Below are positions 29,360 through 39,806 of a DNA stretch of 64,000 nt, in pieces. Every line of letters starts with the position of its first letter. The first letter of the stretch is position 1. Under the pieces are notes generated by a model. The model had not been told where the DNA came from. It saw nothing but the letters and a program-made list of their open reading frames with translations, and ran no database searches. Location: NCBI RefSeq assembly GCF_034555375.1, contig NZ_CP140706.1, forward strand, positions 5,555,001 through 5,619,000. Direction: 5' to 3'. This DNA comes from Pseudomonas sp. B33.4. GTDB taxonomy: Bacteria > Pseudomonadota > Gammaproteobacteria > Pseudomonadales > Pseudomonadaceae. A program made the position numbers and the translations under genes.

Positions 29360-29460
29360 GTGTTTTTCAGCGTCATGAAGATTGCATTCCAGCTGTATTG
29401 CCGCCCCCAAAGCCTTCGGGCACACTGCCCGCCGTTCGATTCCAACCCGGGAAAACCCTC

Positions 29461-29841
29461 ATGCACGCGATCATGCTCAAGGCCAAAATGCACCGCGCCG
29501 AAGTCACCCATGCGGTGCTCGATTACGAAGGTTCGTGCGCCATCGATGGCGAGTGGCTGGACTTGTCCGGTATTCGTGAATACGAGCAGATCCAGATTTA
29601 TAACGTCGACAACGGCGAGCGTTTCACCACCTACGCGATCCGTGGCGAAGAAGGCTCGCGGATGATCTCGGTCAATGGCGCCGCTGCGCACAAGGCCAAG
29701 GTCGGCGACCGCGTAATCATTTGTGCCTACGCCCATTACAGCGAAGCGGAGCTGGTCAATTTCAAGCCGCGCATGCTCTACATGGCGCCGGGCAATGAAC
29801 TGAGCCACACCAGCAACGCCATCCCGGTTCAGCTCGCCTGA
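29461..29841 (+). CDS. panD: Aspartate 1-decarboxylase
   Basis: 126 residues. The precursor self-cleaves between Gly24 and Ser25 in YEGSCAID, making the pyruvoyl group that decarboxylates aspartate to beta-alanine. Other conserved parts are the lysine of MLKAKMHRA and the segment [11 protein letters not shown]. The frame is open upstream, but the known N-terminus MHAIMLKAK fixes the start at 29461. Confidence 0.97.
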   Translation: MHAIMLKAKMHRAEVTHAVLDYEGSCAIDGEWLDLSGIREYEQIQIYNVDNGERFTTYAIRGEEGSRMISVNGAAAHKAKVGDRVIICAYAHYSEAELVNFKPRMLYMAPGNELSHTSNAIPVQLA

Positions 29842-30070
29842 TCCCGATTTCGCCCCGCCTCCTCCGTTTGTCGGCCAGTTCCCGGTCTCGATGTTAAAAA
29901 AGTACAGGGATCTGGTCAGACAAAGTCAAGACAGAACGCAGCGCGAGGTTTACTGTATTCGCCCTGTGTCCGGAAATCGTGTCGACGCAGTTGATCCCAT
30001 GCCCAAACATGGCGTGCCGGGTCTGTTCAGTGTTCAAAAGGCCGTTCAAGTAAAAAGGAAAACCGCAGCG

Positions 30071-31735
30071 ATGGCGTATTACCTCACTCCTCAAGACGTT
30101 ACCGCTCTGCCCGCCTGGCAAGCGTTGAAAGAACACCGCCAAGCCATGCAGGATTTCAGCATGCGCGAAGCCTTCAACGCCGATCCGCAGCGCTTCAATC
30201 AGTTCACCCTCAGCAGCTGTGGACTGTTTCTCGATTATTCGAAGAATTTGATCAACGCCCAGACCCGCAACCTGCTGGTCGGTCTGGCCAATGAAGTCGA
30301 TCTCAAAGGCGCCATCAAAGCGCTGTTTGAAGGCGAAATCGTCAACACTTCCGAAGGCCGCCCGGCGCTGCACACCGCCCTGCGTCGCCCGGTGGGCGAC
30401 AAGCTGTCGGTCAATGGCGTCAACGTGATGCCGGAAGTCCACAAGGTTTTGAACCAGATCACCGATCTGGTTGGCCGCATTCACGACGGTCTGTGGCGTG
30501 GTTATACCGAGAAGCCGATCACCGACGTGGTCAACATTGGTATCGGTGGCTCGTTCCTCGGCCCTGAGCTGGTCTCCGAAGCACTGCTGTCGTACGCGCA
30601 GAAAGGCGTGCGTTGCCACTACCTGGCGAACATCGATGGCAGCGAATTCCACGAGCTGACGCAGAAACTGCGCGCCGAGACCACACTGTTCATTGTTTCG
30701 TCGAAGTCGTTCAACACCCTCGAAACCCTGAAGAACGCTCAGGCCGCACGTGCCTGGTACCTGGCGCAGGGCGGTTCGGAAGCCGAGCTGTATCGTCACT
30801 TCATCGCCGTATCGAGCAACAATGCAGCGGCCGTGGCGTTTGGTATCCGCGAAGAAAACATCTTCCCGATGTGGGACTGGGTCGGCGGACGTTATTCGCT
30901 GTGGTCGGCCATCGGTTTGCCGATTGCCCTGGCCATTGGCATGTCCAACTTCAAGGAATTGCTGTCCGGTGCCTACACCATGGACCAGCATTTCCAGACC
31001 GCGCCGTTCGAACAGAACATGCCGGTGCTGCTGGCCCTGCTCGGCGTGTGGTACGGCAACTTCTGGGGCGCGCAAAGTCACGCGATCCTGCCGTACGACC
31101 ACTACCTGCGCAACATCACCAAGCACTTGCAACAACTGGACATGGAATCCAACGGCAAGAGCGTGCGTCAGGACGGCACGCCGGTGTCAACCGATACCGG
31201 TCCGGTGATCTGGGGCGGCGTCGGCTGCAACGGTCAGCACGCCTACCACCAGTTGCTGCATCAAGGTTCGCAGCTGATCCCGGCCGACTTCATTGTGCCG
31301 ATCGTCAGCTTCAACCCGGTTTCCGACCACCATCAGTGGCTGTACGCCAACTGCCTGTCGCAGAGCCAGGCGCTGATGCTCGGCAAGACCCTGCCGGAAG
31401 CCGAGCAAGAGTTGCGCGACAAAGGCATGAGCGAAGCAGAAGTGCACAAACTCGCGCCGCACAAGGTGATCCCGGGTAACCGTCCGAGCAACACTATCGT
31501 GGTCGAACGCATCAGCCCGCGTCGTCTCGGCGCACTGGTGGCGATGTATGAGCACAAAGTGTTCGTACAGAGCGTGGTCTGGGGCATCAACGCCTTCGAC
31601 CAGTGGGGCGTGGAATTGGGCAAGGAATTGGGCAAAGGCGTTTACAACCGTCTGGTCGGCAGCGATGAAAGCACTGCTGATGATCCGTCTACCCAGGGCC
31701 TGATCAACTACTTCCGCGGTCGTCACCGCGGTTGA
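30071..31735 (+). CDS. pgi: Glucose-6-phosphate isomerase
   Basis: 554 residues from the ATG at 30071 ([10 protein letters not shown]) with AAGGAA ten bases before; the open frame upstream to 29891 has no family similarity. Signatures: [29 protein letters not shown] with the phosphate-binding serines, and the active-site segment [18 protein letters not shown]. In pseudomonads, which lack phosphofructokinase, it mainly works toward glucose-6-phosphate and the Entner-Doudoroff cycle. It is monocistronic, with its own terminator. Confidence 0.97.
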   Translation: MAYYLTPQDVTALPAWQALKEHRQAMQDFSMREAFNADPQRFNQFTLSSCGLFLDYSKNLINAQTRNLLVGLANEVDLKGAIKALFEGEIVNTSEGRPALHTALRRPVGDKLSVNGVNVMPEVHKVLNQITDLVGRIHDGLWRGYTEKPITDVVNIGIGGSFLGPELVSEALLSYAQKGVRCHYLANIDGSEFHELTQKLRAETTLFIVSSKSFNTLETLKNAQAARAWYLAQGGSEAELYRHFIAVSSNNAAAVAFGIREENIFPMWDWVGGRYSLWSAIGLPIALAIGMSNFKELLSGAYTMDQHFQTAPFEQNMPVLLALLGVWYGNFWGAQSHAILPYDHYLRNITKHLQQLDMESNGKSVRQDGTPVSTDTGPVIWGGVGCNGQHAYHQLLHQGSQLIPADFIVPIVSFNPVSDHHQWLYANCLSQSQALMLGKTLPEAEQELRDKGMSEAEVHKLAPHKVIPGNRPSNTIVVERISPRRLGALVAMYEHKVFVQSVVWGINAFDQWGVELGKELGKGVYNRLVGSDESTADDPSTQGLINYFRGRHRG

Positions 31736-31752
31736 TCACTCGCTTGATAGAG

Positions 31753-31779
31753 AGCCCCTGGAGTTCAGGGGCTTTTTTT
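31753..31779 (+). terminator. Terminator after pgi
   Basis: Stem AGCCCCTG / CAGGGGCT with a 5-base loop and a T run, 18 bases after the stop. Confidence 0.88.
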
Positions 31780-31823
31780 CGTCTGGCGTTTGGCGTGAAT
31801 TTCGCGGTGACAGCCAAATCGTT

Positions 31824-31985
31824 TCCCCCTCACCCCAGCCCTCTCCCCAAGGGGCGAGGGGGAAAGGGAGCCGATTTTCGCGCTTTTCATTACTTGAGTT
31901 CGACTCAGGAATTTCAAGTCGATGTATCAAGCCCAAACACCTCGGTCAGTCCCCTCTCCCTTTGGGAGAGGGTTAGGGTGAGGGG
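31824..31985. repeat. CCCTCTCCC-type intergenic repeat, inverted pair
   Basis: Two related hairpin units in inverted orientation: CCCTCACCCCAGCCCTCTCC at 31828 on, and CCCCTCTCCCTTTGGGAGAG at 31951 on followed by GGTTAGGGTGAGGGG. The second is the complement of the first with changes. About 80 bases of unrelated sequence lie between. This GGGAGAGGG-type element is a third repeat family in the window and occurs widely in proteobacterial intergenic DNA. Confidence 0.75.
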
Positions 31986-32053
31986 CGGCCTTGAACCCTT
32001 GCGCCTATCGGCGCATCTTTATTCCTGTCGCACCACAAGAATAAGGAACCGTC

Positions 32054-33991
32054 ATGTTCGATATCAGCACGTTCCCCAAAGCCGATGCCGTCCGCCGGGC
32101 TGCGCAATTGAGTCAGGAAGACTATCGGCGCCTGTACCGCGAATCCATTGAACACCCCAGCACCTTCTGGGCTGAACAGGCCACGCAGTTCCTCGACTGG
32201 AGCACACCGTGGCAGACCGTTCAGCGCTATGACCTGAAAACGGGTGAAGCCGCCTGGTTCACTGGGGGCAAACTGAACGTCAGCTACAACTGCATCGACC
32301 GCCACCTCGAACAACGCGGCGAGCAGACCGCCCTGCTCTGGGAAGGCGACGACCCCGCCGAATCGGCGCAAATCACCTACAAAAAACTCCATCACCATGT
32401 CTGCCGCCTGGCCAACGTGCTGAAAAGCCGTGGCGTGAAGAAAGGCGACCGGGTGTGCATCTACATGCCAATGATCCCCGAAGCCGCTTACGCCATGCTC
32501 GCGTGTTCGCGGATCGGCGCAATTCATTCGGTGGTGTTCGGCGGATTCTCCCCCGACTCCCTGCGCGACCGTATTCTCGATGCCGATTGCCGCACAGTGA
32601 TCACCGCCGACGAAGGTGTACGCGGTGGCAAGTTCGTGCCGCTGAAACAGAATGTCGACAAAGCCCTGCAAAGTTGCCCGGACGTCAGCACCGTCGTGGT
32701 GGTCGAGCGCACCCAAAACAAAGTCGATTGGGTCGAGGGCCGCGACCTCTGGTATCACCAGGCTGTACGCGATGTCAGCGACGATTGCCCGCCGGAACCA
32801 ATGGACGCTGAAGACCCGTTGTTCATCCTCTACACCTCCGGCAGCACTGGCAAACCCAAAGGCGTGCTGCACACCACCGGCGGTTACCTGCTGCAAGCGG
32901 CGATGACCTTCAAGTACGTGCTCGATTACCGCGACGGCGAAGTGTTCTGGTGCACCGCCGACGTCGGTTGGGTCACCGGCCACAGCTACATCGTCTATGG
33001 CCCGCTGGCAAACGGCGCGACCACGTTGATGTTCGAAGGCGTGCCGAGCTACCCGAGCAGCTCACGATTCTGGCAGGTGATCGATAAACACAAGGTCAAC
33101 ATTTTCTATACCGCTCCGACGGCTCTGCGCGCGTTGATGCGTGAAGGCGCCGAACCGTTGAAGGAAACGTCGCGCGCCAGCCTCAGATTACTCGGCAGTG
33201 TCGGTGAACCAATCAACCCGGAAGCGTGGGAATGGTATTTCAATGTCGTAGGAGAACAGCGCTGCCCTATCGTCGACACTTGGTGGCAGACCGAGACCGG
33301 CGGCATCATGCTCAGCCCGTTGGTCAGCGCGCAGCGGATCAAACCGGGCTGCGCCACCCAGCCAATGTTCGGTGTGCAACCGGTGCTGCTCGATGAACAC
33401 GGCAAGGAAATCAGAGGCGCCGGCAGCGGCGTGCTGGCGATCAAATCCAGCTGGCCAGCGCAGATCCGCAGCGTCTATGGCGACCCGCAGCGCATGGTCG
33501 ACACCTATTTCAAACCCTACCCCGGCTATTACTTCACCGGTGACGGCGCACGCCGCGACGAGGACGGCGATTACTGGATCACCGGGCGCATCGACGATGT
33601 GATCAACGTCTCCGGCCATCGCATCGGCACCGCCGAAGTGGAAAGTGCTTTGGTGCTGCACGACAGCATCGCCGAGGCCGCCGTGGTCGGTTATCCACAT
33701 GACGTCAAAGGTCAGGGCATTTACGCCTTCGTCACGCCCATGAACGGTGCCCAACCCAACGACGAGTTGAAGAAAGAACTGCTGGCGCACGTCAGCAAGG
33801 AAATCGGCAGTTTCGCTAAGCCGGACCTGATCCAGTGGGCACCGGCCTTGCCGAAAACCCGTTCAGGCAAGATCATGCGGCGCATCCTGCGCAAGATAGC
33901 CTGCAACGAACTCGACAGCCTCGGCGACACCTCGACCCTGGCCGATCCGAGCGTGGTGCAAGGTCTGATCGACAAGCGCCTCAATCAGTAA
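32054..33991 (+). CDS. acsA: Acetyl-CoA synthetase
   Basis: 645 residues, the usual length. It activates acetate to acetyl-CoA through acetyl-AMP. Motifs: the P-loop [38 protein letters not shown], and [11 protein letters not shown] with Lys606, the residue whose acetylation silences these enzymes. The ATG has AAGGA upstream. Monocistronic. Confidence 0.96.
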   Translation: MFDISTFPKADAVRRAAQLSQEDYRRLYRESIEHPSTFWAEQATQFLDWSTPWQTVQRYDLKTGEAAWFTGGKLNVSYNCIDRHLEQRGEQTALLWEGDDPAESAQITYKKLHHHVCRLANVLKSRGVKKGDRVCIYMPMIPEAAYAMLACSRIGAIHSVVFGGFSPDSLRDRILDADCRTVITADEGVRGGKFVPLKQNVDKALQSCPDVSTVVVVERTQNKVDWVEGRDLWYHQAVRDVSDDCPPEPMDAEDPLFILYTSGSTGKPKGVLHTTGGYLLQAAMTFKYVLDYRDGEVFWCTADVGWVTGHSYIVYGPLANGATTLMFEGVPSYPSSSRFWQVIDKHKVNIFYTAPTALRALMREGAEPLKETSRASLRLLGSVGEPINPEAWEWYFNVVGEQRCPIVDTWWQTETGGIMLSPLVSAQRIKPGCATQPMFGVQPVLLDEHGKEIRGAGSGVLAIKSSWPAQIRSVYGDPQRMVDTYFKPYPGYYFTGDGARRDEDGDYWITGRIDDVINVSGHRIGTAEVESALVLHDSIAEAAVVGYPHDVKGQGIYAFVTPMNGAQPNDELKKELLAHVSKEIGSFAKPDLIQWAPALPKTRSGKIMRRILRKIACNELDSLGDTSTLADPSVVQGLIDKRLNQ

Positions 33992-34042
33992 CACTACGGG
34001 CGCGGTCAACGGGCCGCGCCTGCCCTTCGTCATTGAGTGGTC

Positions 34043-34915
34043 ATGGAATTCATCCGCAGTCGCATTGAAAACCAACTCATGAGCCTGACCGGGCTGTCGC
34101 TCGGCCAACTCGATCTGGAAAACCCCAAGGGCGATCCCGGCCTGTTCGGCCCGGATTCGGTCAGTTGGCAAGTGCACGGCGACTTCAGCAGCATGCTGAT
34201 CGGCGGCATCAGTGCGCTGTTGCTGCAAGCCTTGCATCCGCTGGCGCTGGCCGGAGTTTGGGATCATTCGAACTTTCGTCAGGACATGCTCGGGCGCTTG
34301 CGGCGCACCAGCCAGTTTGTCTCCGGCACGACGTTCGGTTCGCGACGGGACGCCGAGTGGTTGATCGAGAAAGTGCGCACCATTCACTTGCAGGTGGTTG
34401 GGACTGCACCGGATGGTCGGCCCTACGCGGCGAGCGACCCGGATTTGCTGACGTGGGTGCATGTGGCGGAAGTCAGTAACTTTCTCGCCGCGCATTTGCG
34501 TTATCGCAATCCGCAGTTGTCGGGGGCGGATCAGGATCGTTATTACGCCGAGATCGCTGTGATTGCCGAGCGACTCGGTGCTCGCGAGGTGCCGAAATCG
34601 CGCCAGGCAGTGGCGGATTATCTGCAACGCATGCGCCCGCAGTTGCTGTGCGATGAACGCAGCCGCGAAGTCTTGCGTCTGCTGCTCGACGCGCCGGCGC
34701 CGAGTGTTCTGGCGCGGCCGTTCGGCGATCTGATGATGAAGGCCGGCATCGACCTGCTGCCGGACTGGGCCAGCGATATGCTCGATGTCCGCCAGAGTTC
34801 GCTGCAACGCCAGTTGATTCGCGCCAGCGTGAGGCGCAGCGCACCGATGCTGCGCTGGGCAATGCGCAACGGCTCGGTGCAACGGGCCAAACGCCGGATG
34901 GGTTTGCTGACCTAA
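34043..34915 (+). CDS. MpaB-like oxygenase family (DUF2236) protein
   Basis: 290 residues from the ATG at 34043. Family features: SWQVHGDFSSMLIGGISALLLQALHP near the start, DHSNFRQDMLGRLRRT, and a central VRTIHLQVVG then WVHVAEVSNF. The last supplies a conserved histidine thought to ligate haem in MpaB and in latex clearing protein relatives. The physiological substrate is unknown. It follows acsA by 51 bases with a GC-rich hairpin between. Confidence 0.85.
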   Translation: MEFIRSRIENQLMSLTGLSLGQLDLENPKGDPGLFGPDSVSWQVHGDFSSMLIGGISALLLQALHPLALAGVWDHSNFRQDMLGRLRRTSQFVSGTTFGSRRDAEWLIEKVRTIHLQVVGTAPDGRPYAASDPDLLTWVHVAEVSNFLAAHLRYRNPQLSGADQDRYYAEIAVIAERLGAREVPKSRQAVADYLQRMRPQLLCDERSREVLRLLLDAPAPSVLARPFGDLMMKAGIDLLPDWASDMLDVRQSSLQRQLIRASVRRSAPMLRWAMRNGSVQRAKRRMGLLT

Positions 34916-34919
34916 AAGC

Positions 34920-34984
34920 TTCGCGAGCAGGCTCGCTCCCACATTTGGAATGCATTCCCATGTGGGAGCGAGCCTGCTCGCGAA
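34920..34984. repeat. REP palindrome pair (GTGGGAGCGAGC type)
   Basis: Arms TTCGCGAGCAGGCTCGCTCC and the complement, head to head with a 19-base centre. This is the second REP variant in the window; here the unit is oriented tail-out compared with 36099. Confidence 0.88.
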
Positions 34985-35052
34985 GGGCGCAACTCGATTG
35001 CCGCCAAGCTGCTAAACTCCCGCGCCCCAATTCTCTCCAGCAAGGCGCCCGC

Positions 35053-36069
35053 ATGTCTTCCTTGAATCAGGCGCTGCGCGCCGCCCTCGATCAACGCCAG
35101 GATTTGCTGGCCGAGCTGCACCGCCAGGGCACCGATTGCTATCGGCTGTTCCACGGCAGCCAGGAAGGCGCTGGCGGTCTGACCATCGACCGCTACGGCC
35201 CGCAACTGCTGGTGCAGAGTTTTCACCAGACGCTGGAACGTGACGACCTGCTGCAACTGCATGCCATGGTCAATCAAACGTTGGGCCTGGAAACCCTGCT
35301 GGTCTACAACGATCGCTCGCGCGGCAATTCGCGTATTGACCGTGAAGACAGCGTCTATAAGGCTGACGAGGCGGCGCTGGCCGATCTGGTCGGTCACGAA
35401 TGGGGTCTGAACTACCGTGTGCGCGGGCGTCATGCCGGACAAGACCCGCTGCTGTTCCTCGATCTGCGCAACACCCGCGGTTGGGTCAAGGATCACGCCA
35501 AGGGCAAATCCGTGCTCAACCTGTTCGCCTACACCTGCGGCGTCGGCCTCAGTGCCGCAGCCGGTGGCGCCAGCGAAGTGTGCAACCTGGATTTCGCCGA
35601 AGGCAATCTGGCGGTCGGTCGCGAAAACGGACTGCTCAATCCGCAGTTGCCCGAGATGCAATTCATCCAGTCCGACTACTTCCCGGCGATCCGCCAGTTG
35701 ACCGGCCTGCCAATCAGCCAGCGCCGTGGGCAGAAACTGCCGAGCTACCAGCGCCTCGATCAGCGCCAATACGATCTGGTCCTGCTTGATCCACCGGCCT
35801 GGGCCAAGAGCGCCTTCGGCACCGTAGACCTGCTGCGCGATTATCAAAGCCTGCTCAAACCCGCCCTGCTGACCACCGCCGACAACGGCGTGCTGATCTG
35901 CTGCAACAACCTGGCGAAAGTCAGCATGGACGACTGGCGCGAGCAAGTGCTGCGCTGCGCCGAGAAGGCCGGCCGCCCGGTGCGCGAGTGGAGCGTGATG
36001 ACCCCGGGTGCCGACTTCCCGTCCATGGACCAGCAACCGCCGCTGAAAACCCTGATCCTGCAGCTCTGA
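35053..36069 (+). CDS. Class I SAM-dependent methyltransferase, probable rRNA (cytosine) methyltransferase
   Basis: 338 residues from the ATG at 35053; upstream in-frame sequence is REP DNA. The SAM fold reads VLNLFAYTCGVGLSAAAGGA, then NLDFAEGNLAVGRENGLLN, and the motif IV-type LVLLDPPAWAKS. The N-terminal GLTIDRYGPQLLVQ segment resembles the substrate-binding part of RlmI/RlmK proteins, but the PUA domain is short or lost. The exact target is unknown. Confidence 0.85.
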   Translation: MSSLNQALRAALDQRQDLLAELHRQGTDCYRLFHGSQEGAGGLTIDRYGPQLLVQSFHQTLERDDLLQLHAMVNQTLGLETLLVYNDRSRGNSRIDREDSVYKADEAALADLVGHEWGLNYRVRGRHAGQDPLLFLDLRNTRGWVKDHAKGKSVLNLFAYTCGVGLSAAAGGASEVCNLDFAEGNLAVGRENGLLNPQLPEMQFIQSDYFPAIRQLTGLPISQRRGQKLPSYQRLDQRQYDLVLLDPPAWAKSAFGTVDLLRDYQSLLKPALLTTADNGVLICCNNLAKVSMDDWREQVLRCAEKAGRPVREWSVMTPGADFPSMDQQPPLKTLILQL

Positions 36070-36098
36070 TCCGACCGCGCGGCTGACAACTATCCCCC

Positions 36099-36188
36099 TG
36101 TGGGAGCGAGCTTGCTCGCGAAGGCGGTGTGTCAGTCGGCATATTTATCAACTGAATGACCGCTTTCGCGAGCAAGCTCGCTCCCACA
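36099..36188. repeat. REP palindrome pair (GTGGGAGCGAGC type)
   Basis: Arms TGTGGGAGCGAGCTTGCTCG and complement, with AGCTTG in place of AGCCTG in both arms, a paired change that preserves the stem. It ends before the DUF748 gene. Confidence 0.9.
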
Positions 36189-36301
36189 GTGTTTTGTGAA
36201 TACAGAGAAATCTGAACAATCCTGCAGCACGGCTATTACTTCGGAACCAGAATCGCGTGCCATACTCCAAGGCACTCCGATTCAGACAGATGAAGCCGCA
36301 C

Positions 36302-39241
36302 ATGCCCAAAGGATTGATTCGCGCGATTGGCGCCTTGTTGACTGCTCTGGCCCTCTACAGCTTGCTGGGGTTTCTGATTTTGCCAGGCATTGCCCTGCGC
36401 GTGGCCAATCAGCAACTGGCCCATTACGCGACAGTACCTGCGCATATCCAGCGTATCGAGCTCAACCCGTTCAGCCTTGAAGTCACCCTGTGGGGGCTGG
36501 TCATCGGCGAACCGGGCAAGGAACAGATCGGTTTTGACCGTCTTTACGCCGACCTGCAAATCGACAGTCTGTGGACCAAAGCCCTGCATCTGGCCAACAT
36601 CGAGCTGGACAAGCCGAAAACCGAAATCCTCTTCGCCAAAGACGGCGAGCTCAACCTGCTCGGCCTGTTCAATGTCCCGGCCAGCGAGCCGACACCGGCC
36701 GATCCGAACGCCAAGCCCTTCCCGCTGCGCATCGACAACATCAAACTGGCTGGCGGCGTCGTGCACTTTCAAGACGTGCGCCCGAGCGAGCCGATCGAGT
36801 TCCTCTACGACGACCTCAGCTTCGAACTGAAAAACCTCAGCACCCTGCCCGAAGACAGCGCCGACATGACCCTGGTCGCCATCGGCCCGGCCGGTGGCCG
36901 GATCGACTGGAGTGGTAATTTCAGCCTGATCCCGTTCAGCTCCGAAGGCACCCTGAAAGTCACCGACGGCAAGATGAAAGCCTTCTGGCCTTACGTGCGT
37001 GACTCGGTGCCCTTGGTGCTCGAAGACGGCGTGATCAGCCTCAGCAGCGATTACAAACTCAACCTGTCGAAAGAAACCGAGCTGCAGTTGAACAACGTCG
37101 CGGTGAGCATCGCGCCGTTCGCCATCAAGGCTCCGGATGGGCGGCCACTGGCGAAACTCGAGCGCCTCGACGTCAGCGAGACTTCGGTGGATCTGGCCAA
37201 ACAACAAGTGGTGGTCGGCAAGATCCGCAGCCAGAAACTGGAAACCTGGGCCGCCCTCGAGGCCGACGGCCAACTGGACTGGCAGAAACTGTTCGCCAGC
37301 CAACCGTCGAAACCCGCCGCCAAAGCCGCGGCTGAACCCGCGAGCACGCCGGCCGCTGCCGATTCGCCGAAGCCTGAACCAGCCACACCGAGCAAGCCAT
37401 GGCAAGTGCTGCTCAAAGACGTGCAATTGCGCGACTACACCGTGCATCTCGCCGACCGCTCAGCCAAACCGGCAGTGGCACTGGATGTCACCCCGCTGAA
37501 CATCGATCTGCAGGATTTCGACAGCCTCAACGGCTCGCCCTTCAAGCTCAAGCTCGACAGCGGCGTGGGCAAGCAAGGCAAGATCATGGCAGACGGCACG
37601 GTCAATCTCGCCCCGGTCAACGCGCAGCTCAACGTGAAAACCCAGGACATCGACCTGCGTGTCGCGCAGTCCTACATCAATCCTTTCATTCGCCTGGAAC
37701 TGCGTAGCGGCATGCTCGGCAGTGACCTGAAGGTCAACCTCAAGAGCACCGAACCGCTGGCACTCAGCGTGACCGGCCGCGCGCAGATCGATCAACTGCA
37801 CACCCTCGACACCCTGAAGACCCGCGACTTCCTCAAGTGGCAGCAAGTGGTGGTCGAGGGCCTGAACTATCAGCACGGCGACAGCCTGTCGATCGACAAG
37901 ATCAACCTGTTCCAGCCGTACGCGCGGTTCATGATCAACGATGACCGCACCACCAACATCGATGATTTGCTGATTCCGCAGCCCGCCGACAGTGGCGCGA
38001 AAAGCACTGCTGCGAAACCGGCGAGCAACGAGAAACCATTGGGCATTCACATCGGCGGCATTGCCATCAATGACGGCTCGGCCAACTTCGCCGACTTCAG
38101 CCTGACGCCGAACTTCGCCACTGCCGTGCAGCAACTCAACGGCCAGATCGGCACCATCGACAGCCGGCAGGCAAAACCGGCCAGCGTCGACATCAAAGGC
38201 AAGGTCGACCGCTATGCGCCAGTGACCATCAAGGGCGCGGTCAATCCGTTCGACCCGATGGCCAGCCTCGACATCGCCACCAGTTTCAAACGCGTCGAGC
38301 TGACCACACTGACGCCGTACTCCGGAAAATTCGCCGGTTACCGTATCCGCAAGGGCCGGCTCAATCTCGACCTGCATTACCTGATCACCAAGGGCCAGCT
38401 CAAAGCCGAGAACAAAGTGGTCGTTGAGCAATTGCAGCTCGGTGAAAAGGTCGACAGCCCGGATGCCGTGAGCCTGCCGCTGAAACTGGCGATAGCCCTG
38501 CTCAAGGATGTCGACGGCAAGATCTCCATCGAATTGCCGGTGACCGGCGATTTGAACAACCCGCAATTCAGCGTGATGCCGATTGTCTGGCAGACCCTGC
38601 GCAACCTGATCGTCAAAGCCGCTGCCGCGCCGTTCAAAATGATTGGCGGGCTGATCAGTGGCGGCGGCTCGGAAGACCTCGGCACCGTGTCGTTTGCACC
38701 GGGTTCCAGCGAGTTGAGCAAGGATGCCGAGGCCGCGCTGGTCAAACTGTCTCAGGCATTGAAAGAACGTCCGGCACTGCGCCTGGAAATCGAAGGCACC
38801 GCCGCCAAAAGCAGTGACGGTCCGTTACTCGCCGAGCAACGTCTGGAACGTGAATACCAGTACAACTACTACAAGATGCTGCAGCGACGCGGCGACAAGG
38901 TGCCGGCTCAGGCGTCCCTGATTCAAGTGCCGGACAGCGAAAAAGGTCCACTGCTCGAAGGCATCTACCGTACCCGTTTGAAAACCCAGCCACCTGCAGA
39001 ATGGAAAGATCTGGGCAAGGAAGAACGTACGACGAAGATGCGCGAGGGCGTAATCCAGTTCTGGAGTGGCAGCGATGTGTTGCTGCGTCAGTTGGGTCAG
39101 GACCGTGCCAGCAGCATCAAGGATTATCTGGTCGATAAAGGCCAACTGGCGGACGACCGCGTGTACTTCATCGACGCCAATCTCGGTGAAGCCGAGAGCG
39201 ATGGCCGTGTGGTCACGCAAATGCATCTGGATGCCGAGTAA
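36302..39241 (+). CDS. DUF748 (AsmA-like) envelope protein with OmpA-like tail
   Basis: 979 residues from the ATG at 36302; ATGs at 36290 and 36257 are also in frame and none has a clear ribosome site. One N-terminal membrane segment (LIRAIGALLTALALYSLLG) is followed by a long beta-rich periplasmic region of DUF748, with a Pro/Ala linker around residues 335-365. The last 200 residues hold an OmpA-like stretch, VSFAPGSSELSKDAEAALVK. AsmA-like proteins are thought to act in lipid transport or outer membrane homeostasis; no function is proven for this family. The next gene overlaps its stop by one base. Confidence 0.85.
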   Translation: MPKGLIRAIGALLTALALYSLLGFLILPGIALRVANQQLAHYATVPAHIQRIELNPFSLEVTLWGLVIGEPGKEQIGFDRLYADLQIDSLWTKALHLANIELDKPKTEILFAKDGELNLLGLFNVPASEPTPADPNAKPFPLRIDNIKLAGGVVHFQDVRPSEPIEFLYDDLSFELKNLSTLPEDSADMTLVAIGPAGGRIDWSGNFSLIPFSSEGTLKVTDGKMKAFWPYVRDSVPLVLEDGVISLSSDYKLNLSKETELQLNNVAVSIAPFAIKAPDGRPLAKLERLDVSETSVDLAKQQVVVGKIRSQKLETWAALEADGQLDWQKLFASQPSKPAAKAAAEPASTPAAADSPKPEPATPSKPWQVLLKDVQLRDYTVHLADRSAKPAVALDVTPLNIDLQDFDSLNGSPFKLKLDSGVGKQGKIMADGTVNLAPVNAQLNVKTQDIDLRVAQSYINPFIRLELRSGMLGSDLKVNLKSTEPLALSVTGRAQIDQLHTLDTLKTRDFLKWQQVVVEGLNYQHGDSLSIDKINLFQPYARFMINDDRTTNIDDLLIPQPADSGAKSTAAKPASNEKPLGIHIGGIAINDGSANFADFSLTPNFATAVQQLNGQIGTIDSRQAKPASVDIKGKVDRYAPVTIKGAVNPFDPMASLDIATSFKRVELTTLTPYSGKFAGYRIRKGRLNLDLHYLITKGQLKAENKVVVEQLQLGEKVDSPDAVSLPLKLAIALLKDVDGKISIELPVTGDLNNPQFSVMPIVWQTLRNLIVKAAAAPFKMIGGLISGGGSEDLGTVSFAPGSSELSKDAEAALVKLSQALKERPALRLEIEGTAAKSSDGPLLAEQRLEREYQYNYYKMLQRRGDKVPAQASLIQVPDSEKGPLLEGIYRTRLKTQPPAEWKDLGKEERTTKMREGVIQFWSGSDVLLRQLGQDRASSIKDYLVDKGQLADDRVYFIDANLGEAESDGRVVTQMHLDAE

Positions 39242-39537
39242 TGAAACTGCAGTGGCTGGCCTTGCTCGCAATGACGTTCGCGGCCAGTCACGCCTCGGCG
39301 TCCGATACCCTGCGCTGCGGCAGCCAGCTGATCAGCCTTGGCGACCGCTCCAGCGAAGTCCTGCAAAAATGCGGGGAACCGGTCAGCCGTGATGTGCTCG
39401 GCTACAAGCGCAGCGCCAATCGTCGCGAAGAGTTTCAGGTCGAGGAATGGACCTACGGCCCGAGTAACGGCATGTACCAATACCTGCGCTTCGAAGGCAA
39501 TCGCCTGCGCCAGATCACCAGCAAGCGCGGTAACTAA
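39241..39537 (+). CDS. Secreted DUF2845 protein
   Basis: 98 residues. Signal peptide ending SHASA, then the DUF2845 core: LRCGSQLISLGDRSSEVLQK, CGEP, and VEEWTYGPSNGMYQYLRF. Two cysteines (in LRCG and KCGEP) could form a disulphide. The fold resembles the small outer membrane lipoprotein SmpA/BamE group. Its ATG overlaps the stop of the DUF748 gene (TAATG), so the two form an operon. Function unknown. Confidence 0.85.
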   Translation: MKLQWLALLAMTFAASHASASDTLRCGSQLISLGDRSSEVLQKCGEPVSRDVLGYKRSANRREEFQVEEWTYGPSNGMYQYLRFEGNRLRQITSKRGN

Positions 39538-39553
39538 ACCAACACCAAAGCCC

Positions 39554-39643
39554 TGTGGGAGCGAGCCTGCTCGCGAATGCGTCGTGTCAGTCAAAATCTT
39601 CGTCGGCTGACAGACCGCATTCGCGAGCAGGCTCGCTCCCACA
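39554..39643. repeat. REP palindrome pair (GTGGGAGCGAGC type)
   Basis: Arms TGTGGGAGCGAGCCTGCTCG extended by CGAATGCG and the complement, with a centre near GTCAGTCAAAATCTTCG. Placed after the DUF2845 gene. Confidence 0.9.
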
Positions 39644-39671
39644 ATTGTTTTGTAGTGCTCCTGAAATAGAA

Positions 39672-39699
39672 CAGGCCCCGACACAAGTGGCGGGGCCTG
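39672..39699 (-). terminator. Possible terminator downstream of the BON gene
   Basis: A 9-base stem CAGGCCCCG / CGGGGCCTG with a 10-base loop. On the minus strand it is followed by a T-rich stretch (TTCTATTT). It lies about 110 bases after the BON gene stop. Confidence 0.5.
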
Positions 39700-39806
39700 C
39701 AATGGTCACATCCGTGTGACCGTTCGCATGAACTCTAAAGTTGCGGCAGACGTATTGCTCGGCCCGTCTGTCGCGCCTTCTCCCGGTCCAGGCGAGAAGT
39801 CATGCC

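Noticed and set aside
33998..34020. Terminator between acsA and the MpaB-like gene
   Set aside because: There is a 7-base GC stem but no T run, so I did not list it.
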